Origin: Diploscapter coronatus
Lineage: Eukaryota; Nematoda; Chromadorea; Rhabditida; Rhabditidae
Length of the DNA stretch: 64,000 nt
Reading direction: 5' to 3'
NCBI GenBank assembly: GCA_964036155.1
Contig: OZ038422.1
Span: 14,841,201-14,905,200 of the forward strand
Shown in pieces: positions 1 through 12,500 of this stretch. The position numbers and the translations under genes were made by a program. The notes below the pieces were generated by a model. It was not told the origin of the DNA. It ran no database searches and saw only the letters and a list, made by a program, of their open reading frames with translations. Numbering within the stretch: position 1 is the first letter of the stretch; each line of letters opens with the position of its first letter.

Positions 1-978
1 TTGAGCTCTTTCGTTCATGCAGATTCTTTATCGTTAGAATGCTCAAGGTTAGTCCTGGCTGAAAACACAAATTACTTTTAAAAACTGAAATTTATTTACA
101 ATGGAAACGATAACCATCCCGACGACCATCATTTGCAGAGTAAAACACGAGGCTATGTGACAAATCTCAATTACTATTGTACGGCTATCCCACAAAACAT
201 CGAAAGGTTTTTGCCAGAACTGAAAGCTTTTATTGAAGATTTATCTTTATTAGGAAGTTCAATTCTTTGCCATTTTTTACCTCAGCCATTTGCAACTTGG
301 CATGATCCTGACTCTTGGGATAGAACAATAGAAATATCAACGTAAGACTGATGCAAATAAAATCGACTAGTCCCGTCAAAATGAAACGCGTTAACGAAAG
401 TTTGATTGTCTTCTTCAGGTCTACTTTCGAGCATTGATATCGATATTCGAAGCATGCTAGAGCCGACGTTATTTCGCCTGAAATTATTCATTTATTTATT
501 AAAACTTTACTCAGGAACATATCGAATTTTACACTAAATGCACACGTAATTTTCTCAAAGAAATAACTCACATGCTAACGAAGCTAGCCAAATTTGCATT
601 TGGACTTTAGGGTGCATATTGAACAAATTATAGAAAATCCCATTCGTGTAAGTTATTAAATATGGCGCAAAAATCGCTGGAGACATGAACCACGTCATTA
701 TCACCTCGAAAATTGCCCCACTGAAATTTCGAGTTTCAACAAACTATGAATATTTAAATATCGAACAAAATAAACAAATTAAAGACAAAAACACACAACC
801 TAATCCTCAGTTTAACCATCAGTCCTCTGTAATAATGATGCATCAAATTCGGTGAAATGTAAATAACGCAGTAGAGCCCAAACATGTTTATTAGAAGCTG
901 AACAAAACCAACAGAATATAGAATAATGAAATAAAGCTGATCATCGAATGGTATGATAGTTATGTTAGATCCATTCAT
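1..978 (-). CDS. Srh-type 7TM chemoreceptor, 3' end cut by window edge
   Basis: Candidate G-protein-coupled chemoreceptor of the nematode Srh family, expected in the plasma membrane or cilia of sensory neurons. Exons in transcript order are 978-800, 720-572, 477-281, 219-100 and 58 to the left edge; each junction keeps the frame. TM1 is followed by the family-typical GLYCVIYISP. Exon 2 carries the SPAIFAPY loop and TM2, and exon 3 has the ACFEYRYQCSK segment after TM3 that matches the Srh ENR region. Exon lengths of 179, 149 and about 195 nt repeat those of the next gene upstream, its closest relative here. TM6, TM7 and the tail lie outside the window, so I cannot say whether the gene is intact. 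The start is the first ATG, ahead of TM1. Confidence 0.8.
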
Positions 979-1655
979 GACATATGCTTAGTATATCTAA
1001 AATAAGCAGCTATCTGAAAAGCGACGAGCTTTAAAAAATAATAGAACATCAGATTTTAAAAGCATGAACAGAAACGAAGTTTCGAGCCATATAACCCTCA
1101 ATTTCAACTCATACATAAACTTTTAACTAAGTATCTAATTTTATAGACAATAACCAGGAAACTTTTAAATAGGTAAAAATTTTAATTCTGCCAGATTGAA
1201 GAAGATGATTAATCTGTGTAAATCTGCAGATGATTTCTGACGAATTCTTAAAAATTTCCCGCTAAATATCGTCATACCTTCAAAAATAAGAAGCTAGGCT
1301 GAAATATCACATGCCCGAAGTGATAGCTTTATTGGTGTTTCTATTTGCATAACGAAATTGAAAATTATTAGGTAGCATAAAACGAAGACTTTTTCGCTGA
1401 GAATAACGTAATCTTATTGATGGCATATTTTTGGTATGCATTTATTATCAACATAAAAAGTAACAATGCAAATTATGTAAATTTGTTTCAAGAAGTATTG
1501 ACTCATTTTGGGAAATAATTTATTAAATTAAATTTCACTTTTCATCGTAACAATTTGATAAAAAATAATTTATTCAGATAAAAATATTTCACGCTTGCAC
1601 CCGTTTTGAATATGTTACTACAGTGACATTGTTACTAGAAGGGTTTCCTAAAATT
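979..1655. other. intergenic, two tandem Srh genes
   Basis: AT-rich spacer of about 680 bases between the two Srh genes. It should hold the promoter of the left gene and the 3' untranslated region of the right one. I see no further exon, RNA gene or repeat. Confidence 0.5.
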
Positions 1656-3568
1656 CTATCTTAAACTAAAATTCAATGCAGATATTTTACCATTTGCAAG
1701 ACTGTGTTTAATTCCAAACAGCGACAAAGTGAAATTCCAATAATGTCGATTGCTGTAAATGATAATCACTGAGCCGCAAGCACCGTGATTTGAGAGGGCT
1801 ATTACAGCCACATCATTTAGAGCTGAATTTTGTAATTTATGTCAAAATATACAATTTCTAGTATTTTATGTCTTCAAGAGTCTTTATCCTTACTTTGATT
1901 ATATTCGCCATGCGCAAAAACTGCAACCAGTGGGCATGCCATGAAGACGGTAGGAAGAAAAATCTAAATTTTTATTCATTCAAGATGAAATGCAGAATTC
2001 TCATACCTGATAGCATAGAATGCGTAAAAATAGTTGCTGTTGCTTATACGCGGTGCTTGAGATGACTCTCTTGTTTCGAAAAAGGTTCCTGAGTGTGAAG
2101 ATAAACAGGCAAGTTCCGGTCTTAAACATGATATTAAAGTAAAACGAAATTTAAGATGAGCAAAATGAGACAATTTCTGTCTATGCCATAATTCCGTCCA
2201 TTCTCTCTACACCATTTCTTTTGTCAGAGATTTCATGATGTTTCAAACATCTATTTCTTGCATCTAATCAACTTACTGTAGAAGTTAACCCGATAGCAAC
2301 TATCGTAATTTTATGCGCGAAACACAACTTGCACACTTCCATTACGGCTGAACGCTTATCCCAAAGTATATCCACAGGGTATTTCCATATCTGAAGATTT
2401 ACAGAATATGAAACCTGTCAATCTTTCTTATGGTTCGAACCATAGCTAACTCCAATTTCGCTCTATCTTGATCCCAAGGATAATGAATCAGCCAGATGAA
2501 TGTGCAAAACACCACTGATACATCGAAAAGTGCCGTATAAACTAATCTTTTCATAGTGATTTTGACTTTTCTCGCATCCAATTTCGAACATTGATATCGG
2601 TATTCGAAGAGGGCTAAAGTCGTTGTTGAAACTCCTGAAAATAGCATTATCTGATTGTTGTTTTTTTCAACTTTAAAAATTGTGCACGTTTTTTAGAAAA
2701 CATTTGAGACTAATTGTACACTCTTCGATGAGTCATTTTTCTTTCTAAAAGTTCTCTGGTCAAGATTTTTCGAAAACGGTCTAGTGTTGGCTTTGCACCT
2801 GTCTCCTTCGACAAAATATTGAAAACTTTCTTGTAAGCAAGCAAAAGTTTGTCTAGTAACTGCTTGAAATCGATAATTCTGGTCACTAATTTAAAATTGG
2901 GATGATTAAGATTTTCAAAAGTTTAGTGAAAGAAGATAAAATTTTCTTAGCAACTTCTAATACTAAATACAATTTTTCAAATCCTAATATAAGACCAAGA
3001 AGTTGAGAAAATTGAAAATGCCGAAACTTCGAAACACCAGAAAATAGTTCTTAAAATTAGAGGGTATTTTTACACACTCCTCACTTTCCATAATAGTTAT
3101 TTGAAATTTTGACGCATCGGAGTTTCAAATTAGAAAAAAATACTCGCCTCCAACAGCAAAAAGCCAAATTTGTATTTGGAGGGTTGGATGAATGCCGAAA
3201 ATGTGGTAGAAAATACCGTTCGTATAGTAACCCAGAAATGGCGAAAATGCAGCCGGGGATATTAGCCACGCGATTATCAAGTCGAGAAATCCGGACCTAA
3301 AATGAAAGGGGATTTTGACCAAAAGAAGAACATGAAAAATCGCCATATTCAAGAAGGCATAATCTTCAAATAATCATGAATTTTCTTACATGATTCTATG
3401 CTTGATCAATAAGTTCTTGTAATGTCGCGTCATGGTTCTTGGGGACTTATAAATTATGCAATACAGGCAGTAAATATTGATGGGTAGTTGAATAAATCCA
3501 ATTGAGTATAAAATTTTGAAATAAAAGCGGTCGTCATAGTGAACTACAGTGAAATTGGTATCATTCAT
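1656..3568 (-). CDS. Srh-type 7TM chemoreceptor, complete
   Basis: Complete seven-exon Srh-family receptor of 328 aa, the usual family length. Exons are 3568-3390, 3296-3148, 2634-2441, 2390-2277, 2120-2007, 1963-1894 and 1822-1656; the sum is 987 nt and closes in frame. Family marks include the TM1 tail ending in IIYKSP, the SPAAFSPFLGYYTNGIF loop, ALFEYRYQCSK after TM3, a DQDRAKLE stretch before extracellular loop 2, and ALSNHGACGS in TM7, which corresponds to the Srh HG motif. Two splice sites are unusual. Intron 2 needs a GC donor (gcgagt), where the neighbouring paralogue has gtgagt at the same place. Intron 4 uses an AAG acceptor. Substrate unknown. Expression in chemosensory neurons is inferred from the family only. 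Confidence 0.85.
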
Positions 3569-4019
3569 TTGAAAATAGTTTTTCTTTTAAAACAGTTACT
3601 GAATATGGATTTAGAACTTAAATTGCTGCAACTCTATTTTCTAGTGAAATTAGTAGCTACGGGGAGAATGCAGCAAACAAAAGCTTTCCAAAGCCATTTC
3701 TATTTTCTAAGTTTCAATTAACGCCGAAGACATATGATTTTCAAGACGACGAATTCTAACAAGTTTCGAGTCATAATTATGATTTATATTTGAAATATTC
3801 AAATATCATAACATTCGCGTTTGGTGTTTGATCCTGGATGCTATGGCATTGAAAAAATGTTACAAATTTCAACGGTCACTCAGAATAAAATTTTGGTAAA
3901 ACCTCTAATTATAGCATTTGGTTATTTAAGAGTGAATGTCAGGAAAAATCAAAGCCATAAGGGGTGTGGAACAGGGGTCCGTCGATTTGGTTGAGTTTCA
4001 AATATGTTGTTCAGTTTTT

Positions 4020-4475
4020 CACGCTGATCATCATGGTGTGGTTTGTTTTTCATAAAACTTATCATATGCAGGATTACGGTAGCTTAAAGTTTTGACAGAC
4101 CCGACCTCGGGAAAAATTTATAACTTTTTGTGTATGCATAATCTTGAATAAGTTCCAGAACAAAAGCTGATCAACTTGAGGAGCTCTACAAGATTTCATG
4201 AAAAACTCTGACGCCAACTCACGTTGCACCTGTAAACACAGTACGAGTATATAGAGTAACTTAGGGTAATTTTTTCCGCCAAAATTTATTTTTAAAAATT
4301 CCTTTGTTATTTTTACATTGTTCTACTATTCAAGATTCATAAAATAAAAAATAATTATGAAATTTTGTGTGAAATACAGGGAGATATTAATTTTTTTCTG
4401 ACATGGGGTATGTCAAAACTTGAAATTAGGATAACTTCGTCCAATTGCATTTTATGAAAAACGCCTGATCATCTT
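4020..4475. repeat. imperfect foldback element
   Basis: The reverse complement of about 4023-4106 resembles 4405-4475. Both arms carry GG-x-TGTCAAAACTT, then TTTTATGAAAAAC, then a TGATCATC/GATGATCAG patch in the same order. The arms are clearly diverged and the ends are not sharp. This is probably an old non-autonomous DNA element in the spacer between receptor genes. The remaining sequence of 3569-4574 shows no exon. Confidence 0.4.
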
Positions 4476-4574
4476 ACCATTGTGTCGAGGGAATAGGGAA
4501 AAGTAAAAAAGAAGAAATTCTTTATGCGATTTCTTTGGCTAAGATGTTGCAACTTTCTTAGAAGCATATTTTAT

Positions 4575-6733
4575 TCAATCCTTATTATTTTCAATTCTAT
4601 TATGATTTCGTGCATCAGAGCTTGCAGTTTCTCGAGTTGTTTTCGTATTTCCACTTTCATAGACTGATTTTCCCTGCTTTGCTGAATCAATTTTCCGCAA
4701 TCCGAATCGGCTGCGCCACTAAAAATTCCAATTGAAATTCTTTTGAAAATGCGAACATTTAATGATTTCCCACCAGAATTTTCGATTCATTGACGAGCTT
4801 TTTATCAAGGATAAGATTGAATAGCGGGTCGCACACCATCATAGGAGCCATGAAAATAGTTTTCAATTAGAAAAATTTTATTTGAAATACTGAAATACCA
4901 CATTGCAAAGATACTTGTCGATTTCAGTAGTGAAAGTGTAATCACATCTTTTCCATTCATATAAAGGTCACAAATTTGCGGTTGTGTCTCTACTAAATTT
5001 AGACAATTTAATTTATTCCACCATATTATTTATTGAAAGTAATTAGCTGCTTTAATCACTATGCAAAATGAAATCTAATGTTTTATGAATAATCTAAAAT
5101 GAGAAAGATACTTACATATACTCGCAGTCATCGAACTGGTTACAAGCGGAACAACTATGCAGAATATTCTACCAATAGCACTCGCGAGGAATGATATTAT
5201 GCTAATTTTTAGTTTACTTAAAGCCTTTGCATTCGAGTCACTGCTCTGAATCGTATTTTTATGTCGCTAGATATCATTTTTTTTACCAAATTATACTCCC
5301 GTTTTCGTTTGAGATTCATTATAATTCCACAATACAGGCCACCCACAATGCCATAGACCACAAATGTGAAAACATCTGAATTTTATCAAATTATTTGGTT
5401 AGCATTTTCGAAATTCTAACTAATCATGAATGCCTAATTATTTCGAAATATGAAATTGAAATGAAAAACACATGGAAAAAATCTTTGATGTTTAAATGAA
5501 TTTAATTTAAAAGTGCTTACTGAAAAACCATATTAGGGGTTTTTGACAATCATCATAATCGCATCTCACGGGGGATTGTTCAGGATAAGATGGCGCTAGT
5601 GCAAAGAACGTCACAACGAACTGAAACCGACATATTTTAGCCATACTTTTCGAAATTTTATTTACCGAAACTACAAAAAATATAAGAAAGCTGACAATCA
5701 GATAAATGTAGCAGAATCTTAGAGTTAAACGCGTCCTATAAAATACTTCTTTAGTTATCGCCATGTAGAGGAGAATCGTTAGACCGAAATAAGTCGCTAA
5801 AGCCGATAAAAATAATAATGCTTGAAATTTTGTACCTACATCCGATTTGAAATGAGTTGGTTAATTCAAATGTTATAAAGACCATCAATATAATGTATCC
5901 GTCGACATTGCATTTACTCAAAATAAAGAACATAAATACGAACAGGTTAGATGTCATTAGCGATATTGATCGACTTATCAGGAATACATAGCGTTTTCGA
6001 AAACTGAAATTAACGACAACTTGGAAAGTAACTACGTGGCTACTCTTCCAAACGGCCAAATTAATATCAAATTTGTTAGACAAAATAGTTGGTCTTTCAA
6101 TTAATAAACTCATTTTACCTAGATTGAAGTCGCAAATAAACCCTAATCAATAGAAACGTCTGATATGTGCAGATAATCAACGAAATACCGGCAGCAACTT
6201 GAGGTAGAATTACTAAGAACCAATCATTAAAAACCATGGATTCATGATAAACCTAAATTTCATATGGATTTACGATTTCTTCAATTTTTATAATTAACCT
6301 GCAATAAGTGACACGGATCTTTCCCCGTCGTATTACACACGTTGAATTGTTCATCGCCTTTCCTGTAGTTTGAACAATTCTGAAAGGGAGTAAATCTTAC
6401 TTTTCTTTAACTTCAATTATAGCGAATCCAAAAATTAATTGTCTTCCCTAAAAATCGCTTGAAACTTGGAAGATAATTTGGTCTTGTTTTTTGAATTTAA
6501 AAAAAATACTTGATTTTCAGAAAAAGGGAATTTGTAAAAGTAGCCACCGAAAAATTGCTCACCTTAGGTAAAATTGTATTGACAAGGGAATCTCTTTCAC
6601 GCGCTATTTCGCAAATAGTTGTTACTTTTTAAGGTGGCTATTTAACAATTTTTTTCAATTTTTCGAAAAAAAAAATCGATTCTGAAAATCTATAAAAACC
6701 GTGAAAACACTGATAACTCACCCGCAGATCCAT
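4575..6733 (-). CDS. 7TM chemoreceptor-like gene, family not assigned
   Basis: Multi-exon membrane receptor. My exons are 6733-6722, 6379-6299, 6252-6119, 6003-5918, 5820-5666, 5620-5521, 5375-5287, 5245-5116, 4992-4899, about 4851-4774 and 4718-4575. The product begins MDLRNCSNY with a Cys-containing extracellular stretch, then hydrophobic segments consistent with six or seven passes, an extracellular RCDYDDC loop and a Ser/Thr/Lys-rich tail. Exons 1-9 join in consistent phase. The junction from exon 9 into the CDPLFNLILD segment does not: there is no AG where the acceptor should be, so the 3' end may be mutated, mis-assembled or wrongly modelled. The end of exon 4 is also ambiguous, because the frame stays open past the chosen donor. 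The fold resembles nematode chemoreceptors in general, but I cannot place it in Sra, Srab, Srx or another named family. Confidence 0.55.
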
Positions 6734-6940
6734 TCCTGTCGCGTCGCATTAATGGTGTGAATTTTGCAGCAGAGCAGACAAATGACAATGACAATACTGA
6801 ACTTTATTCCAACAAATAAACGATAACATTTTAAAGCTTCTTACTCCTTCCTCATTACACACATAGTTTAGCAACAATCTGATATCAAGCATTGGGTAAT
6901 CGGGAAAATGAATGAAGTTTTTAATTTAGAAAGAAAATAT

Positions 6941-7406
6941 TATTATTATTGTCGATTGTAAACGACTTGTCCGTCGCCAGTGCCCTTCACGAAAGGGGGA
7001 GCTGCGAAACGTGTCGCGGCTTCCATTGTGAGGAGCATTTTTCACAAGAAATTGCCATTTTCGCTCATTATTTTTCGATTTCTGTCGAAATTTCACTAGT
7101 TATCGATAATTTTAAAAGTTCTGTCAAAGAAACTCATAAAAATGCTTAGATTTCAATAAATCGTCTAGAAATCGCTGAAAAACGAAAAGAGAAAATTTCC
7201 ACTTAACGATCGATAATCTAATCATAATTAGCATTAATTGCCAGTAATTATCGATAATTGTGAAATTTCGACGGAAAATCAAAAAATAATGAGAAGTTCG
7301 TGTGGAAAATGCTCCTCACATGGAAGCCGCGACGCGTTTCGCACCTCTCCCTTTCGCGAAAGGGCACTGACAACGGACAAGTCGTTTACAATCGACAATA
7401 ACAATA
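6941..7406. mobile_element. MITE-like foldback transposon
   Basis: The left arm, from about 6942 to 7110, reappears in inverted form at about 7240-7406 with high identity. Shared blocks are ATTGTCGATTGTAAACGACT at the very ends, GCGAAACG/CGTTTCGC, CGCGGCTTCCAT and TGAGGAGCATTTT. Arms are about 165 bp around a spacer of roughly 130 bp, with no transposase. This is the shape of a non-autonomous terminal-inverted-repeat element. The flanks are TTATT/AATAA-rich, so a target duplication cannot be called safely. Apparent open frames inside it are by-products of the palindrome. Confidence 0.8.
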
Positions 7407-7647
7407 AGTTTCTTAGAATATATAATTTATTTTAATGTTTTAGACGAGTCCTTTGGTGGCTATATTTATTACTCTTGAGATAAAAAATACAAACGCGAAT
7501 TTTTCGTTATATGGAAAATTATATGGAGATTTATCCGTCCTTAAATGGAATTTTGATGTAAATAATTCATTTCTTGTCATATTTGGATTTTTTATTGCAA
7601 ATCGTAAATTATTAATTAAATGATTAAATATCTAAAAACTGTTTTAG

Positions 7648-7775
7648 ACAAACTCCGCGAGGCTGCTTTTTCAAAGCCAGATTTCTCGAAGATAAATGTC
7701 AATTTGGCGAGAAGACAAAGTACCGTCAACGTTTCACATATTCATGTTACTCCACAAATTGCAACACAACGATGA
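7648..7775 (+). pseudogene. possible orphan 3' exon
   Basis: After a good acceptor (gttttag) a frame of about 42 codons runs to a stop, hydrophilic and rich in Arg, Ser and Val (for example RRQSTVNVSHIHV). It reads like the cytoplasmic tail of a receptor. No upstream exon was found in the 240 bases back to the foldback element or beyond it. It may be a remnant separated by the transposon, or chance. Confidence 0.2.
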
Positions 7776-8071
7776 GATTGATTGTTTTATTTGTAAATAT
7801 TGTCGAAATTTCTTCGATCGAATAGCAATAAATTCCATGACAATGCATAGCATAGCGTATTTTTTCAAATCTCTGCTTGAATAAAAAATGCAGAAAATAG
7901 ACTCACTAACTTTGTTATTATTTCTACGTGAAAATTAAGAATACACAAAGTTAAGAAAAAATACCACGAACCTAAAGTTAAAAATCACACATTTGAGCTA
8001 TCGCTTTTTCTAACGATGAAAAAGATTCGGGAAGTTGAAGCGTTCGGATACAAGAAATCGTGAATCGAATT

Positions 8072-8530
8072 TCAGTATTTTCGAGGAACCAAATTTATGA
8101 TAAGTTTTCGTCTTTCACGATTTGCGATAATGAAAGAAAGAGGAACACAAATTGTGCTAAAATACGTGGTGTAGAGCTCGATTGACGAGGCTAAAGGGAA
8201 TAGCTTCTCCTTCTTCTCTTTTGTCAATTCTACGATATTTTCAACATTGTCGACAAAGTCTTCTTTCGTTTGATAATTATCATATGCGTCGTAAATAGCT
8301 ATTTCTATCTCCAAGAAATATAAAAAAAAGAATTATTATTAGAAGCCAGCAACAATATCTCAATTAGAATAATTCCATAGAGTGTGAATGGAATAGGTTG
8401 AAGGAGTAATCCGATATTCGCTCGATTTTTCACCCGTTTTCGAATTTTTATAAATAATAAACGTATGTGAGGATGCATACTTATGACATAAAAATTCGTA
8501 TACCGACATCGGACTTAACTACTCAAAATT
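8072..8530 (-). pseudogene. 7TM receptor 3' fragment with frameshift
   Basis: Two open segments look like the last two or three helices of a chemoreceptor. The first has a basic IKIRKRVKNRAN loop followed by a helix of about 20 hydrophobic residues. The second has an acidic loop, a helix ending STICVPLSFIIANRERRK and a short tail to the stop at 8072. They are in different frames and meet at a run of eight A/T bases near 8321-8328, where a one-base change would join them. No upstream exons were recognised. It is either a decayed copy or a homopolymer sequencing error in a gene whose 5' part I failed to see. Confidence 0.4.
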
Positions 8531-9544
8531 TTAGCTATATATTTATTTAATACGTGAAAACTCACTAAGACCGTATATTTAAAAACGAGTAGAATAATTG
8601 TCTTCAAGTATGGAAATGATCAATTAAATGTTTGCCAAAGTGGGTTATATCGAAACTAATACTTGGATGAATTCAACTTTGTAAATAAAAAAAACCTCAG
8701 ATTACTTTTTAGTGTGAAATTTTTGGAGGTGTCGTATACTAAAAATTTGACTTTTCATTTCTTGTTCAGTACCATCTCAGGATGATGTTTTCCGTCAAAA
8801 CTCATTCATAAATAAAATGCAAATTGTCCGTGATTGATAAGTTTTGCACGCTGAGATATCAGGAGTTTTTTTGGACATAGTACCGGAGCTGCCAGCCCAT
8901 CCTCTTTTACATCCTTTAGCAATTGGGGTTTAAAGTTGGGAATTGTCAATGCCTCTAATTGTCATGAATGATGGTTTGGTAAGATCAAATTTGATATTTC
9001 ACCCATTTTCAGGAAGCCATATTTCATGGTATAATCATGGAAAAGGTGATAAGAAAATTAGGCGATGAGCAGAAAGTTGCACGTTTTCGTAATCATTTAT
9101 CAGTGATCATAGAGGCAAGAGGAAAATTGGAAAGCGGAAATAATCTGATAGCAAATTCGAATTTTATCAGATAAAAATTAATCATCTGGCATGAGCGACA
9201 AAACTATAAAACCGGCGCGACAATGTCCACAAAAGCACATAAAAACGAGTCATCATAATGACTTTATGGCTGCACCCGTGGATGAATGGAGTGAATTTGA
9301 CATTTAGGATTTTTCAACATTCTTTAGTTTTCCTATTTTTGTTGGTTCGTTCTTCTAACTGAGGCAATTTGTGAGATCTTATTTTATAACGTCTCTGAGC
9401 TTTCTAATGAAGTTGAAAGTCTGGTTTAGCGCTGAAGAAGAAATTCTTCTGTGAGTTGTATTGTTTTCCCTGACACATTATTAATCTTCCATGTGTGACG
9501 ATTTCATGCTATAATCCTTCCAGAAAGGGTTGATTTTCAGAATA
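8531..9544. other. intergenic, upstream of thioesterase gene
   Basis: About 1 kb of AT-rich spacer that should include the promoter of the thioesterase gene. Around 8790-8850 there is a faint echo of the 4020-4475 foldback arm (GTCAAAACT and AAATGCAAATTGTCC). I see no exon or RNA gene. Confidence 0.4.
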
Positions 9545-12500
9545 ATGGAAACTCAAGTTCAAACAGCACCTCGACATCTTCACATCGACAAACCAGACAC
9601 AATGCAGACGGAGAAGGTTCACATCACCGTTGACGGGTTGGAACCGAATTGCAACTACAAATTGATGATGGTGTAAGTTGTTACAAAATTTTATGGCTTT
9701 CTTAATATTGACGTAAAAATTCATTTTTAATCTTCGGCGAGTTTGACTTGATATAAGTATTTGAATTTTGAAATTTATATTACAACATTTTTATATGAAC
9801 GAGAATGCGCCTAGTCATGTGTGGTATCATATAATCATTCTTGCACCTAATAAGATCCATTCATCAAAACTGCTGATTAGAAGCATTAGAGGGACAGACC
9901 TCACATGACGAGCAACGCGCAACTTGCTAATGCATTGTTTAGACAGACTAAGAGCTGATAGTGGAAACAGTTCAACCAAAATAGAACGATCATTTTAGAA
10001 TGTGTTATTTTGAGCCTGACAGATTTTTAGGAAATAATTTCACGAAACATCAATTTTTTGTGATTGTGAAATATTTCTAGCGAATAAAAATGGTCATTTC
10101 TCATCTAAGCAAATGAAGCATTACCTTGATTCAAGAAAGCAAAAGAGCCATTAAAATTCTCTTTCAGCCTGGATCACCTCTATGGTCAGCACAAGGCTTT
10201 CGCTGTTTTCAAGGCTGATTCGGCGGGATGCATAGATTTGATGACAGCCAAGCCCTTAAGGGGAACTTATTTCGGTAAGATCAAGAAGTGAATCTTCATT
10301 TGAAGGTACTTTTAGACGCCGATCCAATGGGTCTATTTATCTCTCAGATGCCTCAACCATCGTTCGAATGGGGTGGCTATGTCAAATGCACGCCTCCCAT
10401 TCCGTTCTATTACGACTTGGCGTGAGCATTTACTGATATGATAATGTTTTTTCTTTATTTTACTCTTCTCTGAAAAACAAAGAAAAGCTTCATTCTAAAG
10501 TTTACGTGATAGTAAAAGTTTGCTTCTTCTATTTCGAATATCTTTGTACACAATGAGAGAAAAAGTTCCGCACAAATTCCACCTTATCATCTCTTTCACA
10601 CCCACTGTAAAAGTTTACAACCATTCCTGTCATCGATTTATCACTAATCCGCATATTTTCATATTTTGATGATGGCACTTCCCTGTTTAGGCTGTATGAC
10701 TCGACTGATAAGTTGATCGAGACGATGACAATCAAAAAACATTGGGTACATCCGTCTTTGCAGCGGACTGAGATTGAAGAGCACGGGTTCAGAGGAACGT
10801 TGTACAAACCTCCGGGTATGACATCAAAATGATCTTTTAGAAAAAATCGCAATAGTCAAATTTAAAAACGATCAGATCTGACATATTACACATCATTTTT
10901 AAAGTCCAAATCAGGGCTGTACGGAATTAACTTTTGAGATTTTCGGAAACGGAACGGAAACTTCTGTAAAGCTCTGACCCAGAATCCGGACCATATCTTT
11001 TTCTTACCATACAAACACATCTTATGACATCTACAAGCTCATAAATTCAAATACGAAGATTCAATATAATTGTGAAATAAATTCAAGAAAATTATTTCTT
11101 TAACTCTCTAATTCCAGGCGACGGTCCCTTCATCGGAATAGTCGACATCTCAGGAACAGGTGGCGGACTTCATGAGCACAAAGGCGCTATGCTGGCATCA
11201 GAAGGGTTCGTCGTGCTGTGCGTCGCCTATTTCCAGTACAAAGATCTCCCTTTCCACCTCAAGGATTTTGATATCACATATTTCAAGGTGAGTTAGTTTT
11301 TATTTAGAAAAAACTGTTCTGAATTATGATTTTCTTTTTCGTTACTGATTCTTGCATTTCGTGAGCCTTAGAAGGAATTAGTTGAGATCCTTCTCCTTAA
11401 CTCAAATTCAAGTTTATTTTCAGAACTCCGTCAACTTTATGATGACGCGACCCTACATCCGAAAAGATATTGGACTTGGACTTCAGGGCGTCTCGCTTGG
11501 AGGAACACTTTGCGATTATTTGGCGATTAGACATCCCGAATTCAAAGCGATCTGCTCCATAAATGGTGCCTATGGAATCACATCCTACCTCGAGATGAAG
11601 GAGAACGGAATTGTCATGCCCCAGATGAAGTAAGTTCAACAAATTTATACCTAATAAATTTCTCAAGGAATTAATTGGAGCTTGAGAATTACAAGATTCT
11701 GGAGACCTTCATCAAATTGTATTAAGCTGAAGCTGAGTTTTTACAAAATTATCAAATCGTGATTTATTGTGAAAATATTCAATTTTGAAATTTGTTGATT
11801 TCAGAATCGACGACAGCCTGTACGAAATCAGGAACCACGTGTGGGTGGCCGATCGTTGCTTTAAGACCACTGTCGATTATGTCGCAGAGAACCCGAAGGA
11901 TGATATCGAGTACGAGAAGATCCCCAAGGATTGCAAGTTTAGGCTCATTGTAAGTTCTTCCAAATATTGAATCTTCATAAAAACCTTCAATTGAGATTCT
12001 TCTTCCTGGAAGCCACATTTTTAGAATAATATCGCTACTACTTCATCCACTTTTCTGGGTTCAAAATTTTCTTCTGTACCCTGTTTAAATCAAATAACAA
12101 ACTCTGAATACAATGAAATTATACTCATTGTCATATTTTCCTGCAAATTGTATCAAATTTCCTCCCATTAATCCCACTATTCACAGATCCGTTTGTTGTC
12201 AGTGACAAAGTCGGTTGTCATTGAGCACAAAAGCGACTAGAGAGTTGAAAAAATTAATGCTGAAAAACTGGCAATTCCTGTTCGCTCTTAAATATGCTAT
12301 ATAAATTATTTCGCAGAAAAATAATAATCTTATGGTTTGATCGAATGCTTTTCAAATTAAAATATATCAAGTTGCAAATGTAGAGCAGACATCTTTCTGA
12401 TAGAGCAGCTTGTTGGCATCGTAAAATTGCAATTTACTGACTGTCTGGAATGGACCTTATTAGGAAACATAATTCAAGATATTTTACCAAAATAAAATTT

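Noticed and set aside
5246..5286. A 20-nt intron (gtaaaaaaaatgatatctag) in the 7TM gene
   Set aside because: A 41-nt intron with the better acceptor cgattcag gives the same phase and a sensible protein, so the ultra-short intron is unnecessary.
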